Shown: one piece after another, positions 1 to 10,626 of the stretch
Layout of the letters: every line of letters starts with the position of its first letter
Numbering within the stretch: position 1 is the stretch's first letter
Origin: Tricholomella constricta
Lineage: Eukaryota > Basidiomycota > Agaricomycetes > Agaricales > Lyophyllaceae
Direction: 5' to 3'
Length of the DNA: 64,000 nt
Assembly: GCA_013368375.1 (NCBI GenBank)
Contig: JAACJP010000016.1
Span: 310,001 to 374,000, forward strand
The notes under the pieces: generated by a model
What the model saw: the letters and a program-made list of their open reading frames with translations, nothing else
What the model was told of the DNA's origin: nothing
The model's database searches: none
Position numbers and translations under genes: made by a program

Positions 1-1608
1 ACCCTCCTCTGGACCCTCTCCCTCTTGCACGCAGCCCTAGCCTCTCCCCTCTCCCTCGGCCTCTTTCCAACGACTTCCACCGAGACTCCAACAGCGCTGT
101 CGCAAGAAACAGTCGACACGGAATTCCTGCGCCCGGCGCTATTCAGCCGCGTCGCGTACTGCTCAAGTGCTGCAGTGACCAGCTGGGAGTGCGGTGCGCC
201 GTGCGAGAGCATGGGTGGGGGTATCGAGGTTCTACAGGCAGGAGGAGGTATGTTCGATCGTCCCCCCCCCCCTAGCCGTAGCCGGTCTCTTTCATGATGG
301 GATGGGATCACTGACACGCTGACATTTTCCGTCATCTATCATCTGCCTACTTATGCGCGGTAGACGACGGCCTGATACCCATGTGTGAGCACCACATTTA
401 TTTTTTTGTTACCGACTGACGGGACACGGGACACGCGTTGCTGATCGTCCGATTGCGCATGGCAGATTTTGTCGCACACGACTCTGCGACGGAGTCTATC
501 GTCGTGACGCATCAGGGAACGGATAGGAAGAATATGTGGGTGTGACACACGCGCCGTTCCCAGCGCCGATCTGATCAACGTACATCCTTCCCTAGTCTAT
601 CAATCCTCAACGACGTGCAACTCCAGCTCGTGAAGCTCAATTCGACGCGTTTCCCGGGTGCAGACGGTACGTCCGCCCGTCCTTGCAAGTCTAAGCCAAA
701 AATCTATCATTACTCGCTCACGGCAATCATCAGAGGACATCAGGGTGCACGAAGGCTTCCAGAAGACGTTCGAGCGCACGGCGGATAGCGTGCTGGGCGG
801 CGTGCAGGCTGCGTTGGCGAGCAAGGGCGTCAACAAGGTTTTGGTCACTGGCCATTCACTCGGTAAGACCCTCCCAGGGCTAGGGCTAGGGATCTTCTTC
901 CCTATTCCTGCACATCTATTTGCTCATGAGCGATCATCGTGGTAGGCGCGGCCATGGCACTGATGGACGCTCTCATGCTCAAACAAAACCTCGACCCCTC
1001 CGTCGAGATCAAAGCGACGCTCTTTGGGCTTCCCAGGGCAGGCAACGCCGCATGGGCCGATTTCGTCGACGCCACGGTGCGCATCCCACATTCCTCTGAG
1101 CACTCATGTTTTTCCTGATCTCGAAGGAAAATACTTAGCTTGGTGATACGATGACCCGCGTCTCCAACCAAAACGACCCCGTACCGACCCTCCCGCCTCG
1201 CTTCCTGGGGTACCAGCACCCCGCGCGGGAGGTGCACATCCGCGCTGTGGGCGCCGACGGCGAGGCCACAGATACCGTCGCGTGCGAGGGGCAGGAGAAC
1301 GAGGTTCGTATACGCGCTCTCTCTCTCTCTCATGTCCCTCTTTCCCCTCCCTTTTTCCTTTTTTTGATGGTTTAGCTTATTGGGAAGCTTCTGTCTGCTG
1401 TAGAATTGCTCCTTGGGTAACTCGGTGTTCGATATCAACATCGCCGACCATTCCGGTGAGTCCGGTATCCCCATACCCCCATTCCCATTCCCATTCCCAT
1501 CCCCCACTTGAGGTTCTTATTCTCGTTATGCTTATTTATGCTTATGCTCCCGCGAAAGGCCCGTATCTGGGGAACGTATCCTTCGGAAGCAAGTTCTGCC
1601 CTCTTTAA
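1..1608 (+). CDS. Secreted class 3 (fungal type) lipase, 5' end outside window
   Basis: Triacylglycerol lipase-like alpha/beta hydrolase, probably secreted. The frame is open from base 1 and starts inside a hydrophobic signal-peptide-like stretch (TLLWTLSLLHAALASPL), so the start codon lies upstream. Exons that keep frame: 1-247, 364-384 (a 21-nt micro-exon encoding part of GLIPMY), 466-535, 596-666, 734-862, 946-1076, 1139-1303, 1404-1455, 1559-1608. The nucleophile elbow VTGHSLG is encoded just before 862. The other triad members are expected to be Asp in NQNDPVPT (exon 7) and His in IADHSG (exon 8), as in Rhizomucor-type lipases. The final residues GSKFCPL are typical of fungal members. 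A simple CCCATT repeat lies in the last intron near 1478-1500. Family assignment is secure; substrate (lipid or feruloyl ester) is not. Confidence 0.9.
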
Positions 1609-3237
1609 GCAGGTGTCATGGTCAGTGGTGGGTGGGGCTTTGCGGTGCTGCTACACTGCTATAGCAGCGTCGTGGTGATATCCTTATGCATCTGTTTCTT
1701 ATTGTTATACGCGGTTGGTTATTAATTGGGATAGATACTCATTCACTCGGCCGAAGGGGAAGTGTGATCACAATCACAATCATTTGTCTTTTCCACTTTT
1801 ACGGTACGGGGGCATCTTTGCTTGGTTTAATTTTGTCAAACTATGATGGGATGGGATGGGGATGATGTGCTCGCTCTTTGTCAAAGGCCTGGTTACCCGG
1901 AACCAAAGAAAAAAGAACATCCTTGAGGGAGTACGTACTGACTCTCGCCTTTTCCTCAAGTTCCAATCCGCTCCCGTTCCCCCGGTCCCGCATAATCTCA
2001 ATCTCGACGCGCGGCTACTCTCCCAGGCATCGATACTGTACAGGATAAGTACCGTGTGGAAGAGGACTCTATTTTCCGCCCAAGGGCTCCAAACACAGAC
2101 ACATCATCATCACGGCGTACCCCACAATATACTTATGGCAGGTCCGGGCCCGCTGTTCCGTGCTTCCATTACAACCTTAACCAACGAAACTTTCTGACTT
2201 CGAACGTCGCCATGTGCTGCAGTCCAGCTTGAACGCCGGGGATCGAAATCGAGATCGCCGCACATGGCCAGGCCAGCCACTCCTGGACGTCTCCCAGGGT
2301 GCCTTTGAATGGCCATGGGGGGATGGGACCGGAGGTCTAATATGACGAAATCTCCTTTCGCACTCGTATGTGTTGATCGTGATCAAGAGTGGAGCGTTGC
2401 TTGACACGACAGGCAGAGACAAGATAATCTTTCGTTACGAGGCGACGGACGGTCGATCAGAGTCCAGAATCTCAAACCGCAACCGCACCCGTGCTCTGCG
2501 TCCCGTTAACGAAGACGATGGTTCCCCCCCCCCGCCGGCCCGTCCATTAACATAAGTAGACGCTGGAAGAGATCGGCGTCGGCCTGCCTATCGCCGCGTC
2601 GGAATGACTTTCCTCCTGTCAATATATATATATAAGTATAAGCATAAGTACAAGTACAAGTCAAGGCAGTCGAGACGCGCAGAATCTTTTCGCATCGCAG
2701 TACCACACCACACCACACCGCACGCAAAACACATTTGACACACGCGGGCGCTGCCATTATAATTGTTATATATAATGGTTGAACGGAAGGAAATCCTGAC
2801 CGGCCTTGGGCTTGTGGTCTTTTTTCTCATGGGGTCCAGGTGCGACGCAGGGGGTGGTGGTGTTGGATATCCTTGTGAGCTTCTCTCAGTCTCTCTACGC
2901 GTCGATTCTTATAACTGACCATGTGGTGCTGCTGGCTGAAAAAAAAAAGCTATCAGATTGTTGGCGTTGGATAGCGCCCGGCGCGTACTTCCAGCTGGTC
3001 CTTGTGGGCTTGGATGCTGAGAAGAGGATAGGAGGAGAGGCGGTATACAATCCAGTGAATCATGAGATCCCCCCCCCCGGTGAGCGTTCAACTTTTCGGT
3101 ATACGGTGCATATATCTTATAAACCCACCAAGTGAGAAGTGGTTTGGGAGAAGCCGTTGTTCATCGACCTACTTTACTTTACTTGGCACCCCGACCCTAA
3201 ATCCATACTATTAATCTGCTCACTTGGACCTTGTGGA
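1609..3237. other. Intergenic, simple repeats, no supported gene
   Basis: No reading frame here shows a recognisable family. The stretch has an AT/AAGTAC-rich microsatellite at about 2622-2665 and a CCACA repeat at about 2701-2718. An open frame at 2806-3135 (+) has some coding-like composition but no start context, splice logic or family that I recognise. Confidence 0.6.
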
Positions 3238-3311
3238 GGCCGACTAGCTCAGCTGGTTAGAGCGTCGTGCTAATAACGCGAAGGTCTTGGGTTCGATCCC
3301 CACGTTGGCCA
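3238..3311 (+). tRNA. tRNA-Ile, anticodon AAU
   Basis: A 74-nt cloverleaf without intron. The acceptor arm GGCCGAC pairs with GTTGGCC (one G-U pair). The D arm is GCTC/GAGC. The anticodon stem TCGTG/CGCGA encloses loop CTAATAA, with anticodon AAT at 3272-3274. The TPsiC loop sequence is GGTTCGATCC and the discriminator base is A. A run of seven T shortly downstream (near 3333) is a plausible Pol III terminator. An identical copy lies at 24623-24696. Confidence 0.97.
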
Positions 3312-3638
3312 TATGTCATAACATTTGAACCGTTTTTTTATACATTTTCTTTCAGACGAATGGACAGACGATCCACCTTTCATTCAACTCTCATAGGCTA
3401 AAGCGCCGATTCGAGAGGTGTCTCGATGAGAGACAACTTTGTGGACCACATGCACACACATGACGGCAAATTTGATACATTCATTCGACTCGACGAGACT
3501 CTAGAGACGGATACCAGATCCTAATTAGTAGAGGAGATATTAAATATGTTATGTAGTTCCGGATCATGATTATTATACGTGACGCGCAATGATTAGAGGA
3601 GAGGGGAAGAGAAGAGAAGGCTCGGAAAGAGTGACGCG

Positions 3639-4568
3639 TCAATTCTCCTTCATTTCCTCGTCTATCGTGAGTCCGTGTCCAACAAGCGAGAACGACCGCT
3701 CGCGTCCCCGCGGTGGCTGCCCCACGCGAGGGACACACTCCGTGGAGCGTGCCCGGGCTATGAGCGGAGGTCGCACCTCGGTGTTCATGGTCGCGTTCGG
3801 AGTGCTGAACGAAAAGCACATGGCAGGGGACGTGGGGAACGCGCCATTAAGGGGGGCCGTGTACGGGCCGTTCCATGGCTGCACTGGCGACAGCATTAGC
3901 GTGGGTATGGCAGGAAGTGGGGCAGTCGGAGGTGGGGCGGCCGCGGGGACTGAGGCAAGCCGTCGCACGCCTCGACGCGGTCTGATGACATGAAGATCTA
4001 TTTTTAGCATCGTTGAAAAAGTTGGGATGGTTGGTTGGACCCACCGAAGGACCGTGCCCACGCTGCCGCTACGCATTCTGCCGACGAGGCTGGTGCCCTC
4101 CGATGCCACGTTGCTGCTTTTCCCTACTTTGCCGTACATGTCGGTTTGGGAGGTGGAGGCGCTGAGGCTGCCGCTTCGCGAGCGCGTGGGGTTGGGAAGG
4201 TGCATCTGGAGCTGAAGGGCTGCGCCCGCGGTTCGGGTTGGTGAGCGGATGGAGTTCATGGGAGATGTTCCGACGGTTAAACTCGAACGGCGTCTGCGGA
4301 GTCGTGGCGGGGCTTGCGTCGTACAGGGGTTCGCGCTGCTATTTGAACTTGAGCTGGACATGGAGCGGGACGGTGCGTCGGGAGTGGGCGTGATTTCTCT
4401 ATCACGTTCGACCTCGATGTCGCTATCGGGTAGTGGCGATGAGGGAGTAGCTGGGGATGAAGCATCGTAGTCAGGGTATGAGTCGGCGTTCAATTGACCG
4501 TAACCTGAGAAGGATGCATGGTGGGGGGCAAGGAGGCCAGAGGAGAAGAAGGCAGAGTAGGTCGTCAT
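3639..4568 (-). CDS. Ser/Arg/Pro-rich low-complexity protein, function unknown
   Basis: I do not recognise this gene. The frame is open upstream to 4784, but the Met at 4566-4568 (MTTYSAFFSSGLLAPHHASF) is the likelier start because the sequence before it reads like 5' UTR. The product is about 309 residues, hydrophilic and disordered-looking. It carries several basophilic-kinase-like sites: RRRRSSLTVG, TRSRSGSLSAS, MRSGSVGT and, at the C-terminus, RERSFSLVGHGLTIDEEMKEN. That last ordered motif suggests a genuine protein. A possible 47-nt intron (GTGGGT...AAATAG, about 3995-4045) would change frame, so I favour reading through it, but the middle of the model is uncertain. No signal peptide or membrane segment is visible. 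Confidence 0.6.
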   Translation of the reverse strand: MTTYSAFFSSGLLAPHHASFSGYGQLNADSYPDYDASSPATPSSPLPDSDIEVERDREITPTPDAPSRSMSSSSSNSSANPCTTQAPPRLRRRRSSLTVGTSPMNSIRSPTRTAGAALQLQMHLPNPTRSRSGSLSASTSQTDMYGKVGKSSNVASEGTSLVGRMRSGSVGTVLRWVQPTIPTFSTMLKIDLHVIRPRRGVRRLASVPAAAPPPTAPLPAIPTLMLSPVQPWNGPYTAPLNGAFPTSPAMCFSFSTPNATMNTEVRPPLIARARSTECVPRVGQPPRGRERSFSLVGHGLTIDEEMKEN

Positions 4569-4784
4569 CGTGAGTCGAATATGTAGTACAGAAAAAGGAA
4601 CGAAAAAGCAAGAGCTTTGGGCAGCCTGGAGATGGTTGAAGGTGAAGTTAAAGGAAAGTTGAGCCAAGCCCAAGCCTAAATGTTGTACCGTAACAGAATG
4701 AACCTTATGTAACTGATTCGCGCCCATAACAACGCGTACACAAGCCCACGATTCATTTCCTTGGTTCGCGTCATACCCCGTCAT

Positions 4785-5573
4785 ACGAGGGCATAGCCTC
4801 CCAACACGATCGTTTTTTTTTCGGAATCGGGCAGAAAGTCACCGGATTCCGACCGACCTCACCAGGAACAAATTTTCTCCGGGTTCTCGGGAGGAGGAGA
4901 AGAAAATGGCTGAATCGCGCCCAGCGCCCATATATGAGTTTGACGAGTCCTACAGACCCATTAGATTAGTATCAGAAAAATCATTCCTCCTCGACATGTG
5001 CATTGAGTTGCGCCATGCTCATAGCCTTGACCGTCGAGACGATATATTCGCGTGTCAATGAGGCTTGATTCGTTGGTGATCCGACGCCGAGATGCACCAT
5101 TTTTAGAGACTGGCGCCTATTCCATCAACCACAACGAGAGGATACCGTTGATCAACAAAAAATAAAATATGTTGATAATTACGGGTCGCGATCGTACCCG
5201 CCGGGACCGGTGGCTATACCTCAACTACAATGACGACATGCATACTGCGCAACAACAAAAAATACCTTAAGGAGTCCGGATTATACGTTGTACCCTACCC
5301 GCCCCCAAGTTTTTTTTAACGGACTATGATGCTATCGAAAAATCTGGATTTTCATTGGATTAGAATTTAAAATTAGCCCCTACCTCGAGCAAAAAATAGC
5401 AATTTTTTTGCCGGATTCCATGGCTACATACATACGCTCCGCCGGTTGCTTTTTTTCTTCAACAGAAACCCGTCCCGCGATCATACATTTTGGCCTACGT
5501 CATCGTACAAGCACACCGGTAATGCTACACACAGTTTCCAGGCTTTCGGCAGTATTTTCCTAGTGTTTTTCAT
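4785..5573. other. AT-rich intergenic stretch
   Basis: The sequence is poor in coding signal, with repeated A-rich motifs such as CAACAAAAAATA (near 5153 and 5252) and several T runs. I see no gene or RNA. It lies upstream of the Ser/Arg-rich gene and beyond the 3' end of the biotin ligase gene. Confidence 0.5.
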
Positions 5574-7664
5574 CTACGTTTTGGATTTGATCAACCCAGC
5601 CATGATATCGAAGCTGTTTCCATCCGGCTGAAGATCGATGTAACCGTGAGCGCCTAAGGGCCGACCGCTCCTCTCCAGCATGGTGCGTAACAGCCCGTGG
5701 TCAGACGTTATACCCGTGATACGGACCTGCTGTGGCGGAGACACCGTGGTCAGAGTGACTAGTTGATCACTGTATAAAAAGAAAGAAATCATCAGTTGCA
5801 AAAGTGTGCAACGACATGTAAAAGGACGGACGAGTGAAGCCAACGCTCGAGGTACAGGTCCATAAACGAGTCGAAAGATCCACGCTCCTCAACGAAGGTC
5901 CCCCACATCTTCTCGAACCTAGCAAGGATATTCGAAACAGTGTTCTCCGACGTCAGCTTGTGTTTCTCGTCCGGAGACAAAAGCTGCGCGAGCGAGAATA
6001 TCGGCGCCGCGTTGAGGACGTTCAGCCCACATCCTAAAACACAAGTAAGCTTCCCCTCATTGCGGGATATTTGAAGGAGGCACGATACCGATAACGATAT
6101 CGACTTTTCCACCCGAGAAGTTGGTATTGACCAAGATGCCACCAATCTTCTTCCGTTCGCCCTCCACGACAGCGTATACATCGTTCGGCCACTTCAGTCT
6201 GACCTGGTCTCCCCGCTTTCCGAGGACGTTTTCGTCCCTGCACGCCTCAACGACGGCCAGCGCAAAGAGGTACTGGACAAAGACGAGTTTGCTGGCGGGG
6301 AAGGAGGAGAGTGGGACTCGCAGCAAAACGGAGAACATTAAGCAGCCCGCGGGTGAGAGCCAGATATTCGACCCGCGACCTCTGCCAGCGAGCTGGTAGG
6401 ACGCGAGAGAGACCAGTGGCGATGGAAGACGAGACAACAGGCGAGGATTTCTGGCATTGAAGCTCGCTCAATGTGTGGGCGTTTGATATTTGTTTGTAAC
6501 TTACTTGTCCAGCATTGTCTGCGTGCTGGTCACGACCTCTCCGTAAAGCAAAGCTTCGCCGCAGCCCCACGAATCAGCAACGTCAAGACATCCCTGCTTT
6601 GCGCGCGCCGTCGATAACGATTCGTAGTACGCTCCGAGGTCAAATAGGGGAGTTAGATCTCGATCCGGCAGCGAATCAGGGCATAGAATAATATGTTTCG
6701 GCTGCCATTGAGACGGGTCGCTCGAGGCGGAGGGGTTGTCACGAGCATCCTGAAGAACGTTTGTGCTTTCAGCAAAGTGGTGGAAATGCAATGTGTCATT
6801 TTCGTCCTTAAAGACGCTCAGCTGTGATCCAGAGGATGGAGCAGCGATCAGATCTGTTATCGTGGGCACGATGCTCGTCTTTGCCGGATTTGACGTGAGG
6901 AACTGTGGCAGCGGGCGCGAGGCAGGATGATCCTCATCAGAGGGAAGGCGCAGGGATAGGCTAAGCAAAGTCTTCTTGAACAGATCAAGTCGACGTTTCT
7001 CCTCCGAGCTGACTTGAGCCGTAATCGATACAGTCGACACGGTGGATGACGACGCCTCCTCCTTCGTGAGAGAGATTTCAAGGTTCGGAGCCCAGATCGC
7101 AATTCTTCCAGCCCCAATGTCGCACGTCAGACCGGCGATTGAACCTTTGACGCCTTTTTCGGAGTAGGTGGCAAGAATACGAATGCCCTTCTGCTCATCA
7201 AACCCAGTAACTTCGCTCGACTCGCGACCGTAGATGCCCTCGATCAGCTCATCATCTGCTGCCTGCAAAGTGTGCACTCGTTCTGGAGCCTCCTCTTTTC
7301 CTGGTTTCAGATATATATATCTTCCAGATGACTTGTCGAAGAAGCCGAGCAGGAGATCATTAGAGATGCTACCAGCGCCTCCTTGGTCGCGCGGAGAGCA
7401 CAGCGCGCCGACTCCGAGACCAAGTAATGACCCCCCAGATTCTATGTAATCCTTGATAGCAGTAGATGTGGCCGCTTGAAATCTACCGCGACATTGTGGG
7501 AGGACGAAAAGAGCACAGGAGGTTTTCCAGGGTTGAGAATTCAGCGCCTGGAGCGTGATTGTCTGGACGGAATATTGGGGAAGGAGAATAGTTCGTAGGG
7601 TATTCAGTGTGTGTGTCACAGACCTTTGTAGAGCCTCTGGTCCTGCGTAGACGAGGACGTTCAT
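5574..7664 (-). CDS. BPL1: Biotin--protein ligase (holocarboxylase synthetase)
   Basis: Activates biotin with ATP to biotinyl-AMP and transfers it to lysines of carboxylases. Four exons keep frame: 7664-6505, 6450-6089, 6033-5832, 5769-5574 (about 640 codons), the usual size for fungal BPL. Residues 1 to about 250 form the N-terminal glutamine-amidotransferase-like BPL_N domain (MNVLVYAGPEAL..., GGSLLGLGVGA). The catalytic BPL/LplA domain follows with the glycine-rich biotinyl-AMP loop GRGRGSNIW, then KWPNDVYA, KKIGGILVNT and GCGLNV. The C-terminal beta-barrel has VRITGITSDHG and IDLQPDGNSFDIM. All key motifs are present and no frame break was found. The substrates in a fungus would be pyruvate carboxylase and acetyl-CoA carboxylase. 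Confidence 0.95.
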
Positions 7665-7927
7665 TGTAGATGCTGGCAGAAATTATCTGATAGATCTTAT
7701 GATAGATATGGGAATTTCGATAGATCTGACCGTGGGAAACATCCTTTAACCTGCCAAACGTTCACATTCTCCACGCCTGATACTTCTGCTTCTCACTGAA
7801 AGGATAAAGCTTTATGCGGGAACCCCACACTTGGAGCTTGAGGTTAGAGCATGCGAGTTCATGAAGGCCAACTTGGCCGGCTTGGCTCGGAACCTTTTGA
7901 TCACCCTGCTTGTTCTCAACCGCCACC

Positions 7928-10371
7928 ATGTTACAACGAGTCACTGAATCTATGCCGCGCGGAATAATGAGCCTGTTCTCTCTGCCATCCGCGGCTGCTA
8001 CATTTCTGGCTCTAGTTCTGTACCTGGTGATCAAGTGGACGTCTCGACGCATGTCTATGCCTCCAGGTCCTTTCGGTATCCCTTTAATTGGAAATCGGCA
8101 TCAACTACCCGCTGTGAAGCCATGGCGAAAGTTTGCTGAGTGGAACAGGCAATATGGTTCGTCGATTATGACCTACAAGTACCACATGTGAAAGTAACCC
8201 AATCGCTTTCACAGGCGCAGTGGTTTCTATATTCCTAGGATCTACGCCGGTCATTGGTAAACTATGATTTAACCTTTGACTGGGACTGTGCTGACCTTCC
8301 AAAGTCCTTGGGACTGCTCAGGCTGCGTGGGATCTATTGGAGAAACGTTCAGACATATACTCGAGCCGTCCTCGCTTTATCCTTGCGTGCGTGAGGTAAC
8401 ATTTAGTTGTCCGCTTTGAAACCGATATTTTGATAGTGGGGAGATTCTCTCAGACAAGAAACGTGGACTTATGCTTCCCAATAATGATCACTGGCGCAAA
8501 TGGCGAAAAGTCGGTTTCAGATCCATTTCATCTTACTTTTTTTCTTTCTTGAATGCTTCACTAGGTACTGCATTCAGGCTTTCATATTCGAAGGGCAGAG
8601 ACGTATAGAGAAATCCAATCTCTGGAGTCTAAGGTCATGATGTATCAAGTCCTGAACGATCCTAAACAGTATGAAAGGCACCTCCAGAGGTGCGCAAACC
8701 GGTCGATAGCTTGGACATCAGACTTCTGACCTTATATGCCAGGTTTGCTGCGAGTGTTGTTACATCAGTTACCTACGGGCGAAGAGTCGATAGCGTTGAT
8801 GAGTGGATCGTGAAAGAGAATATGGAGGCTATGGACTGTCAGTGTTTTCGCGTTCCTTGTTTCACTTCTTACCCCTAGCCGAATTTAGATCTAACGAGGT
8901 GCGCCGCAAGGTCTGGAGCAGCGCATTCCTTGACTGACAAGATTTTCATCTAGCGTCAAGTAAGCCCAAAAGAAGTATCGCCCTTAGGTTTCGCATCGAA
9001 GTTACGGTTAGTATTCCAGGAAAATACCTCGTCGAATCCTGGCCCTGGCTGCTCAAGCTGCCTGTAAGCTCGTTTCAAACCATTTCAAGCATTGCTACTT
9101 ACATATAATCACTCACAGCGTTCTCTCCAGTGGTTCCGTCGGGAGCCCGAAGAACGCCGTCAAAGGGACATCAACTTTCTCATGCATCTTTTCAATGACG
9201 TGAAGACTCGGATGCACAACAACACCATTCCGGACTGCCTCACTGCACAGACAATTGCTAATCAAGATCAGAGTGGCATGACCGACTTGGAAGTAGCTTA
9301 TGCTGTATCGAGCCCGTTCGGGGCAGGTATTGAAACCGTGAGTCTGATGTCATTGCGAGAGGTAGAGAGCTGTGGGGCTGAGGTTCACACAGACCGCGGG
9401 GACTTTGACAACGTTCATCCGTAAGCTGCAATCGTTTCCGCGTTCGATTGACACATGGAGGCTCTTATATATTTCCAGTCGCTATGCTCCATTTCCCGTC
9501 TGTGATGAAGAAAGCGCAGGCGGAACTCGAAGCTGTAGTTGGCTTCGATAGAATGCCTGAATACGATGACCAGGATAATCTTCCATACATCAAGGCCATT
9601 GTCAATGAGACACTCAGGTCAGCGGCATCATGAGTCTCAATCATCCTTTCTGCGATATTCACAAGTGCGAATTCAGGTGGCGACCGGTAGCGGCTCTAGG
9701 CGGCACTCCACACGCAGTCATAGCGGACGACGAATACAATGGAATGTTCGTATTTCGATATCACATATCCATTAGCTCATCGTATTCTGTAAGGTTCATT
9801 CCCGAAGGCTCCACCATCTTCGCAAATCTTTCGTGAGTTTCTTTTACGTTCGTGCAGAGGTTTGTACTTGAATGTTTTTTTTCCAGTGGTATCATGCACG
9901 ATCCAGGTATGACGAGCTCCACTGCGGCCAGGCTTGCTGATCGCCCTTTTCTGCAGTAATGTTCCCCTTCCCGGATGAATTTCGGCCTGAGCGCTTTATG
10001 GAAACATCAGACCCTCGGATGAAGACGTTTGAACTTCCTTTTGGATTTGGGCGCAGGATCTGTCCCGGCATGCACCTCGCGCTAAATTCTCTCATTATCA
10101 ACGTATCACGCATTCTTTGGGCATTCGATATCCTTCCCGCCCTGGATAGGGAGAGTAAAGAAGTCAAACCAGGTGAATTCATCTCTCCTTTTCCGTCAGA
10201 TGATCAACTCAAAATCGCTTCTCTTGCCAAGATCCATGGAATTTCACGGACGGGTTCAACTCACGTCCTGTGAGTTTCGATTGCAGACTCCTTCCACGAA
10301 ACAGCAAAGTTTCTACTTGTATTGAAGAGGAATACAAGGATGCCATGGCAAGGCTGGAGAATTGGCAATAA
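7928..10371 (+). CDS. Cytochrome P450 monooxygenase, tandem copy 1
   Basis: Membrane-anchored haem-thiolate monooxygenase. The start ATG at 7928 sits in a strong context (CCGCCACCATG). An N-terminal membrane anchor is followed by the hinge MPPGPFGIPLIGN. Visible P450 landmarks are the I-helix region SSPFGAGIETTAGTLTTFI, the K-helix ETLR, the PERF motif, and the haem loop FGFGRRICPGMHLALN with its Cys ligand. The model has more than ten short introns and ends ARLENWQ-stop at 10369. Splicing between about 8840 and 9010 could not be resolved unambiguously. Introns sit at the same places as in the next gene (10627-13159), so the two arose by tandem duplication. Subfamily and substrate are not identifiable from sequence alone. 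This class is often labelled O-methylsterigmatocystin oxidoreductase-like in basidiomycete genomes, which is not evidence of function. Confidence 0.9.
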
Positions 10372-10626
10372 GAGCTTAACAGTAAATAGTCGACGACGAC
10401 ATCTAGTTCAACTGACGGATTTATTCTTTTGTCTTTCAATTTCGACTGCCTGACCTATCAGTTGACCTTCAAAGAACTCCTCAACCTTGATTCTCTGATC
10501 GCCCTCTTCTTCACAGGTAAACAATTAGGCATCTTCGGCTCGTTCCCATACCCCAATTCAAGCCAACTGCTCTCATGCATGACGTATATAACATCATCGA
10601 TGATTTCGAGTGCACTTTGCTCTGTA

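Noticed and set aside
2806..3135. Plus-strand open frame of 109 codons with coding-like composition
   Set aside because: No family, no splice partner exons and a C-homopolymer inside; too weak to call a gene.
3995..4045. Possible 47-nt intron in the Ser/Arg-rich gene
   Set aside because: It would throw the well-formed C-terminal frame out of phase with the N-terminal part; reading through keeps one long open frame.
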